NCBI GenBank assembly: GCA_900552125.1
Contig: URYK01000066.1
Location: 1-10,821 of the forward strand
Direction: 5' to 3'
Length of the DNA stretch: 10,821 nt
Source of the DNA: an uncultured Solobacterium sp.
GTDB taxonomy: Bacteria; Bacillota_I; Bacilli_A; Erysipelotrichales; Erysipelotrichaceae
The position numbers and the translations under genes were made by a program. The notes beneath the pieces were generated by a model, which had not been told where the DNA came from, ran no database searches, and saw nothing but the letters and a program-made list of their open reading frames with translations. Below, piece after piece: positions 1 through 6,388 of this stretch; within the stretch, counting starts at the first letter, position 1, and each line of letters begins with the position of its first letter.

Positions 1-22
1 TGCTACTCGTAAGTAATACAAA

Positions 23-39
23 ATTGTCAAAATGACAAT
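23..39. repeat. 7-bp inverted repeat between two copies of GTAATACA
   Basis: ATTGTCA (23-29) and TGACAAT (33-39) form a perfect inverted repeat around AAA. It is flanked by direct copies of GTAATACA at 13-20 and 43-50. It has no T-tail on either strand (the next bases are mixed), so it looks more like an operator or protein-binding site than a terminator. It lies upstream of both candidate mcrB promoters. The function is unknown. Confidence 0.4.
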
Positions 40-60
40 ACTGTAATACACGGGTGGATC

Positions 61-89
61 TTGCTCTTCTCTTTTAATATCAATATAAT
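61..89 (+). promoter_or_regulatory. possible distal promoter for mcrBC
   Basis: TTGCTC (61-66), a 17-base spacer and a perfect TATAAT (84-89) fit a housekeeping sigma promoter. It lies about 80 bases upstream of the mcrB start. The -35 matches consensus at only 4 of 6 positions, and AT-rich DNA yields such matches easily, so it ranks below the proximal promoter. Confidence 0.35.
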
Positions 90-107
90 TCTATTTTTCG
101 ATAATCT

Positions 108-136
108 ATGACAGTGTTGCAGTTAAATGATATACT
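108..136 (+). promoter_or_regulatory. mcrBC proximal promoter with extended -10
   Basis: ATGACA (108-113, 5 of 6 matches to TTGACA), a 17-base spacer and TATACT (131-136) form the promoter. TGA comes directly before the -10, giving an extended -10 TGATATACT (128-136). Transcription would start near 143, leaving a leader of about 24 bases before ATG that contains the CGGAGG SD (155-160). Confidence 0.65.
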
Positions 137-166
137 AATTCTAGTTTATAAATTCGGAGGTATATT

Positions 167-2284
167 ATGTCGAACATTCAGATAACAGAAAATGAATCAG
201 GGAAATATTCTCCTGAGTGGTTTTATAACGAATCTCAAACTCCAGAATGGATTTCATTTGCTCACAAGGCTGATGAACTACGAGAAAATTTTATAAATCT
301 TTTTGGAATAGAACACTTAAAATCTCTTTCCGGAAAAGATTTGTTAACTTCTTTATTTTATAATGACGAAGGGAATAAAACCAATCTCTGCTATATGCTT
401 GAAATGGACAAAGAAATTCGCGAAGTGTTTGGAAGTATTTCTGGCGGAGCAGCTTATAAATTTGGATTATTCTATCATAAGAAAAATCAAAGTTGGACCT
501 GTGGCTCACCATTAAAGCCTGTGATTCTTACTGAAGATGAAGCAATACAAAAAGCAGATGAAATGCGCAACGACCTGGTTGAAGGTGCTGAAATAATATC
601 TTCTTTTGGTCCTTTAGATTCTGAAGAAGATTACAAACAACTCTATATACAACTGGAACATATCCCAGGAATCAATATGGTATGGCGCATGAAATATTAT
701 CAAATGCTCTTTCCAACATTATTCGCTCCATTTTATGGTCAAGATATTCAGCTGAGAGTATTGCATTTCCTAAATCAAAAACCAAGTGATATTCCTTTCA
801 TTCGCATGGGCCAAATTTCATTATATGCCAGAAAATGCAATGTTCCAGGAGTCGTTTTTGCTCATATTTACGGAAAAAATGTAGGATATACTAATGACAC
901 TGATGATTCTGACACAAATACTCTTTCCGATAAAAAACATAAAACGCACTACTGGATGTATACCGTCTTTGATGATAAAAGTTGGAATGAATGCCAACAA
1001 AAAGGAATCATGGTTTTAGGTATGGACGATATCGGTGATTATTCCCAATTTGCTTCCAAAGAAGCTCTCCGTCAAGAACTAATAGATGTGTACGACAGTA
1101 GCACTTCACGAAAAAATCAGGCTTTAATGGCATGGAATTTTGTGAATACAGTATCAGTTAATGATGTGATTTTTGCGAAACGCAGCAACACTCTTGTTGG
1201 TAAAGGTATTGTCACTGGAGGTTATGTCTTTGATGATCTTCGGCAAGAATATAAAAATGTCCGCACTGTAAAGTGGCTTCAAGTTGGTGAATGGGAACAT
1301 CCTGGTAATGCAGTAGCTAAACGCTTAACTGATATCACTCCATACACAGATTATATTGAAAAACTTACCGCCATCTTTGCTCCAGACGAATTGGATGATG
1401 TAGACACACAACCAGAGATAGACTATCCAACTTACTCTTCTGTAGATTTTCTCTCAGATGTGTATATGAATGAACAAGATTATAAAACACTGGTAAATGT
1501 CTTAAAAATGAAGAAAAATATTATTTTACAAGGCGCACCTGGCGTTGGAAAAACATTTACTGCCAAGAGACTTGCTTATTCCATTATCGGTGCCAAAAAT
1601 CCTGACCGTGTTCAAATGATCCAATTCCACCAGAGTTACTCATACGAAGATTTTATTGAAGGATACCGACCAACCGAAAATGGATTCACAATTAAAAAGG
1701 GCTCTTTTTACAAATTTTGCAAACTGGCTGAAGAAGATGATGAAAATGATTATTTCTTTATCATTGATGAAATCAATCGTGGTAATTTAAGTAAAATATT
1801 CGGTGAATTATTTATGCTGATTGAAAAAGATAAGCGTGGTATTGAACTGCAATTGTTATATTCTGATGAGAATTTCTCTGTACCTGCAAATGTATATATT
1901 ATCGGTATGATGAATACTGCTGATCGCAGCCTTGCCATGTTAGATTATGCTTTAAGACGACGTTTTTCATTTTTTACTATGAAACCTGGATTTAATGCAC
2001 CTGGTTTTCAAGCTTACCAAGATTCTCTAAAAAGTGATGACTTTAACAAATTAATTGCCTGTGTGAAACAGTTGAATTCCAAGATAGCAGAAGACATCTC
2101 TCTGGGTGAAGGATTCTGTATTGGTCACAGTTATTTTTGTAGTCTAACACCAGAGACAGCTAACACACAAACTTTGTCATCCATTGTAGAATACGAATTG
2201 ATTCCGCTTTTAAAAGAATATTGGTTTGATGAGCCCGCAAAAATCGTAGACTGGTCTGATCGACTAAGGAGTGCTGTAAAATGA
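167..2284 (+). CDS. mcrB: McrB-like GTP-dependent AAA+ motor subunit of type IV restriction, with EVE/PUA-like reader domain
   Basis: This would be the specificity and motor subunit of a modification-dependent restriction complex. It recognises modified DNA and translocates on it, then activates the McrC nuclease. Residues 1-250 are an N-terminal region I cannot assign, without the usual E. coli McrB DNA-binding domain as far as I can tell. Residues about 260-400 look like an EVE/PUA-type modified-base reader (Y262-W263, W323, N332-D333, the GKGIV strand, R366-W370). The AAA+ module follows: Walker A GAPGVGKT at 456-463, Walker B FFIIDEINRGN at 530-540, the McrB signature MNTADRS at 582-588 and an Arg cluster 597-599 in LRRRF. 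CGGAGG six bases upstream supports the start. The stop overlaps the mcrC start by 4 bases. At 705 aa it is longer than E. coli McrB, consistent with the swapped reader domain. The AAA+ assignment is firm. The reader call is a fold-level inference. Confidence 0.9.
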   Translation: MSNIQITENESGKYSPEWFYNESQTPEWISFAHKADELRENFINLFGIEHLKSLSGKDLLTSLFYNDEGNKTNLCYMLEMDKEIREVFGSISGGAAYKFGLFYHKKNQSWTCGSPLKPVILTEDEAIQKADEMRNDLVEGAEIISSFGPLDSEEDYKQLYIQLEHIPGINMVWRMKYYQMLFPTLFAPFYGQDIQLRVLHFLNQKPSDIPFIRMGQISLYARKCNVPGVVFAHIYGKNVGYTNDTDDSDTNTLSDKKHKTHYWMYTVFDDKSWNECQQKGIMVLGMDDIGDYSQFASKEALRQELIDVYDSSTSRKNQALMAWNFVNTVSVNDVIFAKRSNTLVGKGIVTGGYVFDDLRQEYKNVRTVKWLQVGEWEHPGNAVAKRLTDITPYTDYIEKLTAIFAPDELDDVDTQPEIDYPTYSSVDFLSDVYMNEQDYKTLVNVLKMKKNIILQGAPGVGKTFTAKRLAYSIIGAKNPDRVQMIQFHQSYSYEDFIEGYRPTENGFTIKKGSFYKFCKLAEEDDENDYFFIIDEINRGNLSKIFGELFMLIEKDKRGIELQLLYSDENFSVPANVYIIGMMNTADRSLAMLDYALRRRFSFFTMKPGFNAPGFQAYQDSLKSDDFNKLIACVKQLNSKIAEDISLGEGFCIGHSYFCSLTPETANTQTLSSIVEYELIPLLKEYWFDEPAKIVDWSDRLRSAVK

Positions 2285-3309
2285 TTCCTGTACAAAATAT
2301 TTATTATATGCTGTCCTACGCTTTTCAAGCATTACAAGCACAAAACTATAAAGATCTGGCTACAGAAAAATTTCATAATACCGCTGAATTATGTGCAGCC
2401 ATTCTTGATAAGGGCATTAGCGTACAGCTAAAACGAGGCTTAGGAAAAGATTATCTGCCAAAATCAGAATCTCTTTCCACGCTACAGGGAAGACTTAATA
2501 TTTCTGAATCCATTAAAACTCAGACTCTGCTGAAGAAGCAAATGATTTGTACATACGATGAATTTTCAACTAATACACAATTTAACCAGATTATTAAATC
2601 TACAATGTTAATGCTTCTTAAGGCCAATATCACAAATACACGAAAAAAGAGTCTTCGGAATTTATTATTATTTTTTTCTGATGTTAACGAAATTGATTTA
2701 CGTTTTGCAAATTGGAACCAACATTATAATCGTTCCAATCAAAGTTATCAACTGTTACTTGGAATCTGTTATTTGATTTATAACGGACTTCTCCAGACAC
2801 AGAATGATGGTACCACAAAAATAATGGATTTTTTTGACAAACAACGTATGTGCCATTTATATGAAAAGTTTTTGCTTGAGTACTATCGTAAAGAACATCC
2901 AGAACTATCTGCCAATGCATCACAGATTGCCTGGCAACTTGATGATTCTGAGAACCAATTGCTTCCTAAAATGCAAACCGATATTATGTTATCTCAAGGA
3001 AACAATATACTTATTATCGATGCAAAATATTATTCACATATGACTCAGCAGCAATATGGGACAAATACCTTGCATTCCAATAACCTCTATCAGATTTTTA
3101 CATATGTAAAAAATAAAGAATTTGAATTAAAAGACTGTGAACATACTGTCTCTGGAATGCTTCTTTATGCACAGACTGATGAAGATGTTATTCCCAATAA
3201 TACATACCAGATGAGCGGAAACCAGATTTCTGTGCATGCATTGAATTTAAATCAAAATTTTTCGGAAATCACAAAAGATTTGGATTCTATTGTAAAAGTT
3301 CATTTCTAA
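2281..3309 (+). CDS. mcrC: McrC-like PD-(D/E)XK endonuclease subunit
   Basis: This is the nuclease partner of McrB. McrC stimulates the McrB GTPase and cuts DNA when translocating complexes meet. The catalytic core is visible: T233-D234 in MQTDIML, then D247-A-K249 in IIDAKYY. The D-X12-D-X-K spacing equals the published E. coli McrC active site (D244, D257, K259). At 342 aa it is close to the E. coli protein's length. The N-terminal region (IPVQNIYYMLSYAF) fits the McrC finger/stalk part that inserts into the McrB ring. Its ATG overlaps the mcrB stop (ATGA), so the two are probably translationally coupled. No separate strong SD was seen apart from purines inside the mcrB end. A hairpin terminator follows 11 bases after the stop. 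No inactivating change was seen. Confidence 0.92.
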   Translation: MIPVQNIYYMLSYAFQALQAQNYKDLATEKFHNTAELCAAILDKGISVQLKRGLGKDYLPKSESLSTLQGRLNISESIKTQTLLKKQMICTYDEFSTNTQFNQIIKSTMLMLLKANITNTRKKSLRNLLLFFSDVNEIDLRFANWNQHYNRSNQSYQLLLGICYLIYNGLLQTQNDGTTKIMDFFDKQRMCHLYEKFLLEYYRKEHPELSANASQIAWQLDDSENQLLPKMQTDIMLSQGNNILIIDAKYYSHMTQQQYGTNTLHSNNLYQIFTYVKNKEFELKDCEHTVSGMLLYAQTDEDVIPNNTYQMSGNQISVHALNLNQNFSEITKDLDSIVKVHF

Positions 3310-3319
3310 TTGAATAAAG

Positions 3320-3355
3320 CTGGGAGAACTAATCATAATTCTCCCAGTCTTTCTA
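3320..3355. terminator. bidirectional terminator between mcrC and abiH
   Basis: CTGGGAGAA (3320-3328) pairs perfectly with TTCTCCCAG (3339-3347) around a 10-base loop. The plus strand continues TCTTTCT, and on the minus strand the stem is followed by CTTTATT. It sits between two convergent genes, 11 bases from the mcrC stop and 14 from the abiH stop, so it can end both transcripts. Confidence 0.85.
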
Positions 3356-3361
3356 AATCCA

Positions 3362-4471
3362 CTATTCTTTCTTTTCTAGTCCTAAAAAATATGTATTATT
3401 ATGTTCAAATGAAACAACATATATACGTCTTTTAACCAACTCTATATCTTCTTTTCTGGAATCTCTATGCCTTATGCATGATTGAATAAAAATATTTTTA
3501 ACATCTTCCTCCTTCTCAGCTTTATATTTATATATAATCAATTCTGCATTTTTACTTAAAATTGTATCAAATATCTGGTCTAGCCACCATCCATCAGTTA
3601 TCGATAATGACATTCCAAATATTATAAACAATTCTGCTTCATCAAAATAAGACTGATATTTTATATCATATTGCGCCCAATATGACTTAACAAATCGTTT
3701 TTCCTTTGACCTTCCCTTATCGTATACATCCATGTCTATTCCGAATAAAATAGATCTTGGAATTTCCTGTATCCCGTGTGGATGGATAATGTCTGTAAGC
3801 AAATATGACGACCAATTAGTAGGATTTTTCCCAGAAGAGCCTCCACATTCTGGATAAAACTGAAAATTTCTGTCTGCATTTTTCCAATAATGAGGATCAA
3901 ACTGTGTTTTATCTAAATATAAATAATTATCCAATAATGCTGTATAATTAAAATTAAAAAACACAAAATTATACAAGTCATAATAAGTAGTTTTCGAAGG
4001 AAACTCTATATCACATGAACTCTCTAAATCATTTAAAAAATGTCCCAAACTTTGCGTTGCTAATTCTTTCTCTTGCACATCAGAATTAATTTTCAATAAT
4101 AAATCTGCATCAACAAGATCATTTAAAAATCTTGTAAAGCAGTTTTGAAACTCATCAATTGATTTTTCAATTTTATTTTGTTGTATTTTCCCCTCCAAAA
4201 CTAATGTATTAATGATTAATTCAAAGTCACTCCAATTAGAATCATAAGACATTTGTTCGGTCATTTTCTTAAATAATATGTTTTTCTCATCACATAAATT
4301 ATAATATTTTATATATTCATAAAAATCACTATAACTAGACGTTTTCCCTTTCATTTTTCCTGTTTTATATTTATTCAATAAAGCAATATCAAATCCATTT
4401 CCAACCAAAATCATAATATTATGTTGTGATTTTATTTCATTAAATGTCTTTTTATCATACTTACCAAACAT
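3362..4471 (-). CDS. abiH: AbiH-family bacteriophage abortive infection protein
   Basis: AbiH proteins block phage growth by abortive infection. The biochemical activity of this member is not known. The family signature GNGFD is at residues 24-28 after a hydrophobic strand (IMILV), followed by the expected loop ending in SDFYEY. Other conserved blocks are NFNYTALLD (173-181), HPHG (230-233), the LFGID turn and IFGMSLSITD (284-293). The order resembles SIR2-like Rossmann proteins. At 369 aa the length is typical, with no signal peptide or membrane helix, so it should be cytosolic. ATG at 4469-4471 is preceded by GGAGAA (4478-4483, complement) at six bases, supporting this start. It ends TAG and converges on mcrC. 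The base composition is more AT-rich than mcrBC, with many AAA/ATA/TTA codons, suggesting separate acquisition. A TATAAT on the minus strand (4493-4498) could be its -10, but I see no good -35. Confidence 0.87.
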   Translation of the reverse strand: MFGKYDKKTFNEIKSQHNIMILVGNGFDIALLNKYKTGKMKGKTSSYSDFYEYIKYYNLCDEKNILFKKMTEQMSYDSNWSDFELIINTLVLEGKIQQNKIEKSIDEFQNCFTRFLNDLVDADLLLKINSDVQEKELATQSLGHFLNDLESSCDIEFPSKTTYYDLYNFVFFNFNYTALLDNYLYLDKTQFDPHYWKNADRNFQFYPECGGSSGKNPTNWSSYLLTDIIHPHGIQEIPRSILFGIDMDVYDKGRSKEKRFVKSYWAQYDIKYQSYFDEAELFIIFGMSLSITDGWWLDQIFDTILSKNAELIIYKYKAEKEEDVKNIFIQSCIRHRDSRKEDIELVKRRIYVVSFEHNNTYFLGLEKKE

Positions 4472-4768
4472 ATCTTATTCTCCATTGTAAAAATTATACA
4501 TCTCTTACAATCATATATTATTTTAAAATGCTTTTTTCCGCAAGAGCTTTTAACAATTAAACAACCTTTATCTTCTTACCTAACTATCCATTTATACCGT
4601 TCTATTTTATAACTACTATATGGTAGGTGTATACCGTCAGATAAATTCCTATAAACCTCAAATATTCTTTCAAATTACAAATTAATACATTATATCATCT
4701 AATAAGTTTTACTTTCATTTTCCCACATGATCATGAGGCTTTTTCATTCAAATTGCGCGATTATATGT

Positions 4769-4793
4769 AAAAAGCGTAGGATTTCTCCCACGC
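4769..4793 (-). terminator. minus-strand terminator downstream of the AlbA_2 gene
   Basis: Read on the minus strand, GCGTGGG, loop AGAAAT, then CCTACGC form a 7-bp stem with one G-U pair, directly followed by TTTTT. It lies about 210 bases beyond the AlbA_2 stop, after the phosphatase-like stub, so it would end any transcript running through both. Confidence 0.75.
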
Positions 4794-4833
4794 ATTTATA
4801 TTATTATTTCAGCTTTTCCGATCCGATCTTCCA

Positions 4834-4855
4834 AAGGTGTAAATAAGGTGTAAAT
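4834..4855. repeat. perfect 11-base tandem duplication
   Basis: AAGGTGTAAAT occurs twice with no gap (4834-4844 and 4845-4855). On the minus strand it reads as two TTTACACCTT-type units. Short tandem sites like this can be recombinase arm-binding sites or replication slippage. Nothing here decides which. Confidence 0.6.
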
Positions 4856-4907
4856 TCTACATTTCCATCCAAGGAACCCAACAAACTCAAGGCTTTTGCT
4901 CCGTCCC

Positions 4908-4946
4908 TTAAACACTGCCGTGACATATAAATAAAATTTTTATCAT
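4908..4946 (-). pseudogene. SD plus 12-codon stub resembling the start of a low-molecular-weight protein tyrosine phosphatase gene
   Basis: On the minus strand AAGGAG (4955-4960) is followed eight bases later by ATG and the codons for MIKILFICHGSV, then TAA. Low-molecular-weight tyrosine phosphatases typically begin M-[IV]-K-[IV]-L-F-[VI]-C-H-G-N-[IV]-C-R-S, where the Cys opens the phosphate-binding loop. The stub matches up to the CHG and breaks at the loop. A second open frame starting at 4926 (40 codons, ending ...EFTPYLHLWKIGSEKLK at 4804) overlaps it but has no SD of its own. The likely reading is a gene start left at a recombination junction. A short leader peptide is the alternative. 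The match comes from memory of the family. Confidence 0.45.
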
Positions 4947-5004
4947 ATGATTTTCTCCTTGTGTTATTGAAAGATTGTGTAATTTGAACCCTCTATGTTC
5001 TCAA

Positions 5005-6258
5005 TCACTTAATGATATATTTTGTTCCTCTGCCTTTTCCTTCTACTGCAATCACACCCTTTTTCTCCATAGCTTTCAGTAATTGTGTTGTTTTTGATTT
5101 GCCAAATGGGACATATGGTGCAATTTCACTTATTGGTTTCAGCATCGTCTTACTTAAAAATTTGTAAATCACTTTTTCGTCTTCGGTTAAATTGACATTC
5201 GTTTCAAATATTGGTAATACAATTTTTATAGCATTTTCTGACACTTCAAATTCTGGTTTTATCAAACTCTCTGCATACAGTTGTCTGATTCGTGTAATTC
5301 CTGTTCCAAATATCTCTACTAATCCCAGTCTGTAAAATACATTTGCAAGATTTCTATTTCTTAAAATAGATAGTTTACCTGATAAATATTCTTCTGCCGT
5401 TATTCCAGCCGGCAATCCACCAGGAGACACTACTTCTATTCTATCATCAAACATAGAAACTCTGATGTGTGAATTAATATCCCATACCCTATGAATCAAA
5501 GCATTTGCAATTGCTTCTCTGAAAGCTGCTTCCGGTATTTTCTCTACCATCTTTCTGTCAGCCCCCTGTATTACTTCATATTGGTAATAATCTCTAAATA
5601 CAGCAAGTGCTTTTTCATATATTTCTAAAACCGATATATGTTCAAACGTTACTCTTTTTTGAATAATACTAATATTCTCACCGAACTTAACAATATCAAT
5701 TCCTGAAAAATGATTTTTATCTGCCAAAAGTCCCGCTGCATTATTATAACCATTTATATTGTCATACAGGTTCAATGTCTTTAAAGTATCTTGATTGAAA
5801 GTTTCAATGTAAATATTTTCTTTCAGTTTACACTGTAAAATTTTAAAAGATAGCTCCTGATCTTTACAAGGTAATTCTTCGAAGCTAATATTTTTTCCAT
5901 CTAATACAAGCCTTGAAAATTCCAATGTATCTACCTCTATCGTTGCTGTATCATTTCGTTTGTATGCTTTTGATTTATATAAATACGGTTTTTGAAGACC
6001 ACTTTTTACAGTAAGTTTTATCGTCTGGTCATTATTCTGTATTTCAAGTGTATAGTTTGGTTGAGGTGATATACTGTCATTGATTTTATTTTCGATATCC
6101 AGACAGGCCTGTTTTACATCTGGCAATCCTTTCACATTTCCATTATCATCAACCCCAAAAAGAATTGTTCCACCATTGTAATTCGAAAAGGCACTAACTG
6201 TTTTCAAAAAAGTATTCGTAATCGTTTCCTTGAATTCTAATATTCTTGTTTCACGCAT
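5005..6258 (-). CDS. AlbA_2 (Schlafen-type) putative DNA-binding / HATPase-like transcriptional regulator
   Basis: This is a 417-residue cytosolic regulator-type protein. Residues 1-115 form the AlbA_2/Schlafen domain (EFKE at 8-11, NGG at 28-30, GVDDNG at 35-40, KAYKR 97-101). Residues about 235-350 match the GHKL-ATPase-like block of this family (EAAFREAIANALIHR 243-257, DDRIEVVSPGG 271-281, GTG 318-320). The C-terminus (about 355-417) is a winged helix with SKTTQLLKAMEKKG. Proteins of this architecture are annotated as transcriptional regulators and are common in defence and mobile regions. Their exact role is poorly known. A start 24 bases further upstream (6282) lacks an SD, whereas ATG at 6256-6258 has GGAAAGGGAA nine bases upstream, so I chose the latter. 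It has its own promoter overlapping a large palindrome, suggesting autoregulation. It is unlikely to be co-transcribed with abiH, given the terminator between them. Confidence 0.85.
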   Translation of the reverse strand: MRETRILEFKETITNTFLKTVSAFSNYNGGTILFGVDDNGNVKGLPDVKQACLDIENKINDSISPQPNYTLEIQNNDQTIKLTVKSGLQKPYLYKSKAYKRNDTATIEVDTLEFSRLVLDGKNISFEELPCKDQELSFKILQCKLKENIYIETFNQDTLKTLNLYDNINGYNNAAGLLADKNHFSGIDIVKFGENISIIQKRVTFEHISVLEIYEKALAVFRDYYQYEVIQGADRKMVEKIPEAAFREAIANALIHRVWDINSHIRVSMFDDRIEVVSPGGLPAGITAEEYLSGKLSILRNRNLANVFYRLGLVEIFGTGITRIRQLYAESLIKPEFEVSENAIKIVLPIFETNVNLTEDEKVIYKFLSKTMLKPISEIAPYVPFGKSKTTQLLKAMEKKGVIAVEGKGRGTKYIIK

Positions 6259-6267
6259 AGTAATCGT

Positions 6268-6273
6268 TCCCTT
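6268..6273 (-). promoter_or_regulatory. ribosome binding site deciding the AlbA_2 start
   Basis: Minus-strand AAGGGA, within GGAAAGGGAA, sits nine bases before ATG 6256-6258. The upstream in-frame ATG at 6280-6282 is preceded only by an AT-rich run with no SD. Confidence 0.65.
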
Positions 6274-6291
6274 TCCAACCATAATGATTAT

Positions 6292-6320
6292 ATTATATGC
6301 AAAAATGCGTAAAAAATCAA
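6292..6320 (-). promoter_or_regulatory. promoter of the AlbA_2 gene
   Basis: On the minus strand TTGATT (6315-6320), a 17-base spacer and a perfect TATAAT (6292-6297) form the promoter. An overlapping second TATAAT lies at 6287-6292. The -35 is inside the left arm of the 6310-6347 inverted repeat, so a protein bound there would cover the promoter. Confidence 0.65.
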
Positions 6321-6347
6321 TCGTATTTTTTTACGATTGATTTTTTA
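6310..6347. repeat. 16-bp perfect inverted repeat around T6, overlapping the AlbA_2 promoter
   Basis: The arm at 6310-6325 (TAAAAAATCAATCGTA) is exactly complementary to 6332-6347 (TACGATTGATTTTTTA), with TTTTTT between. It could be an operator for the winged-helix protein transcribed away from it. As RNA it would be a long A/U-rich hairpin, a terminator-like end or part of the decayed IS end. A further TTGATTTT (6349-6356) follows the right arm. Confidence 0.7.
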
Positions 6348-6388
6348 ATTGATTTTGAGTGTAGTATTATTTTTTGACCAACTGAATT

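Larger units (their letters stand above)
4472..5004. other. 533-base gap without a complete gene
   Basis: The abiH-proximal part (4472-4768) is AT-rich with no credible ORF or strong promoter. It has a weak -10 for abiH (4493-4498, minus), two direct copies of TATACCGT (4593-4600 and 4630-4637) and a 10-base palindrome CATGATCATG (4726-4735). The distal part holds a minus-strand terminator (4769-4793), an 11-base tandem repeat (4834-4855) and a truncated gene start (4908-4946). The distal part is richer in GC and looks like an old recombination junction. Confidence 0.6.

Noticed and set aside
1..94. Minus-strand frame open from about 94 to the window edge
   Set aside because: It has no ATG, GTG or TTG start with an SD and overlaps the promoter region. 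The open stretch is only about 28 codons.
4726..4745. Palindrome CATGATCATG followed by AGGCTTTTT as a plus-strand terminator
   Set aside because: The stem has no real loop and AGGC separates it from the T-run. There is also no plus-strand gene upstream to terminate.
4816..4835. Resemblance of GCTTTTCCGATC to a sequencing adapter end
   Set aside because: It differs from the adapter at several bases and continues into ordinary sequence. The related copy at 6408 diverges further, so contamination is not supported.
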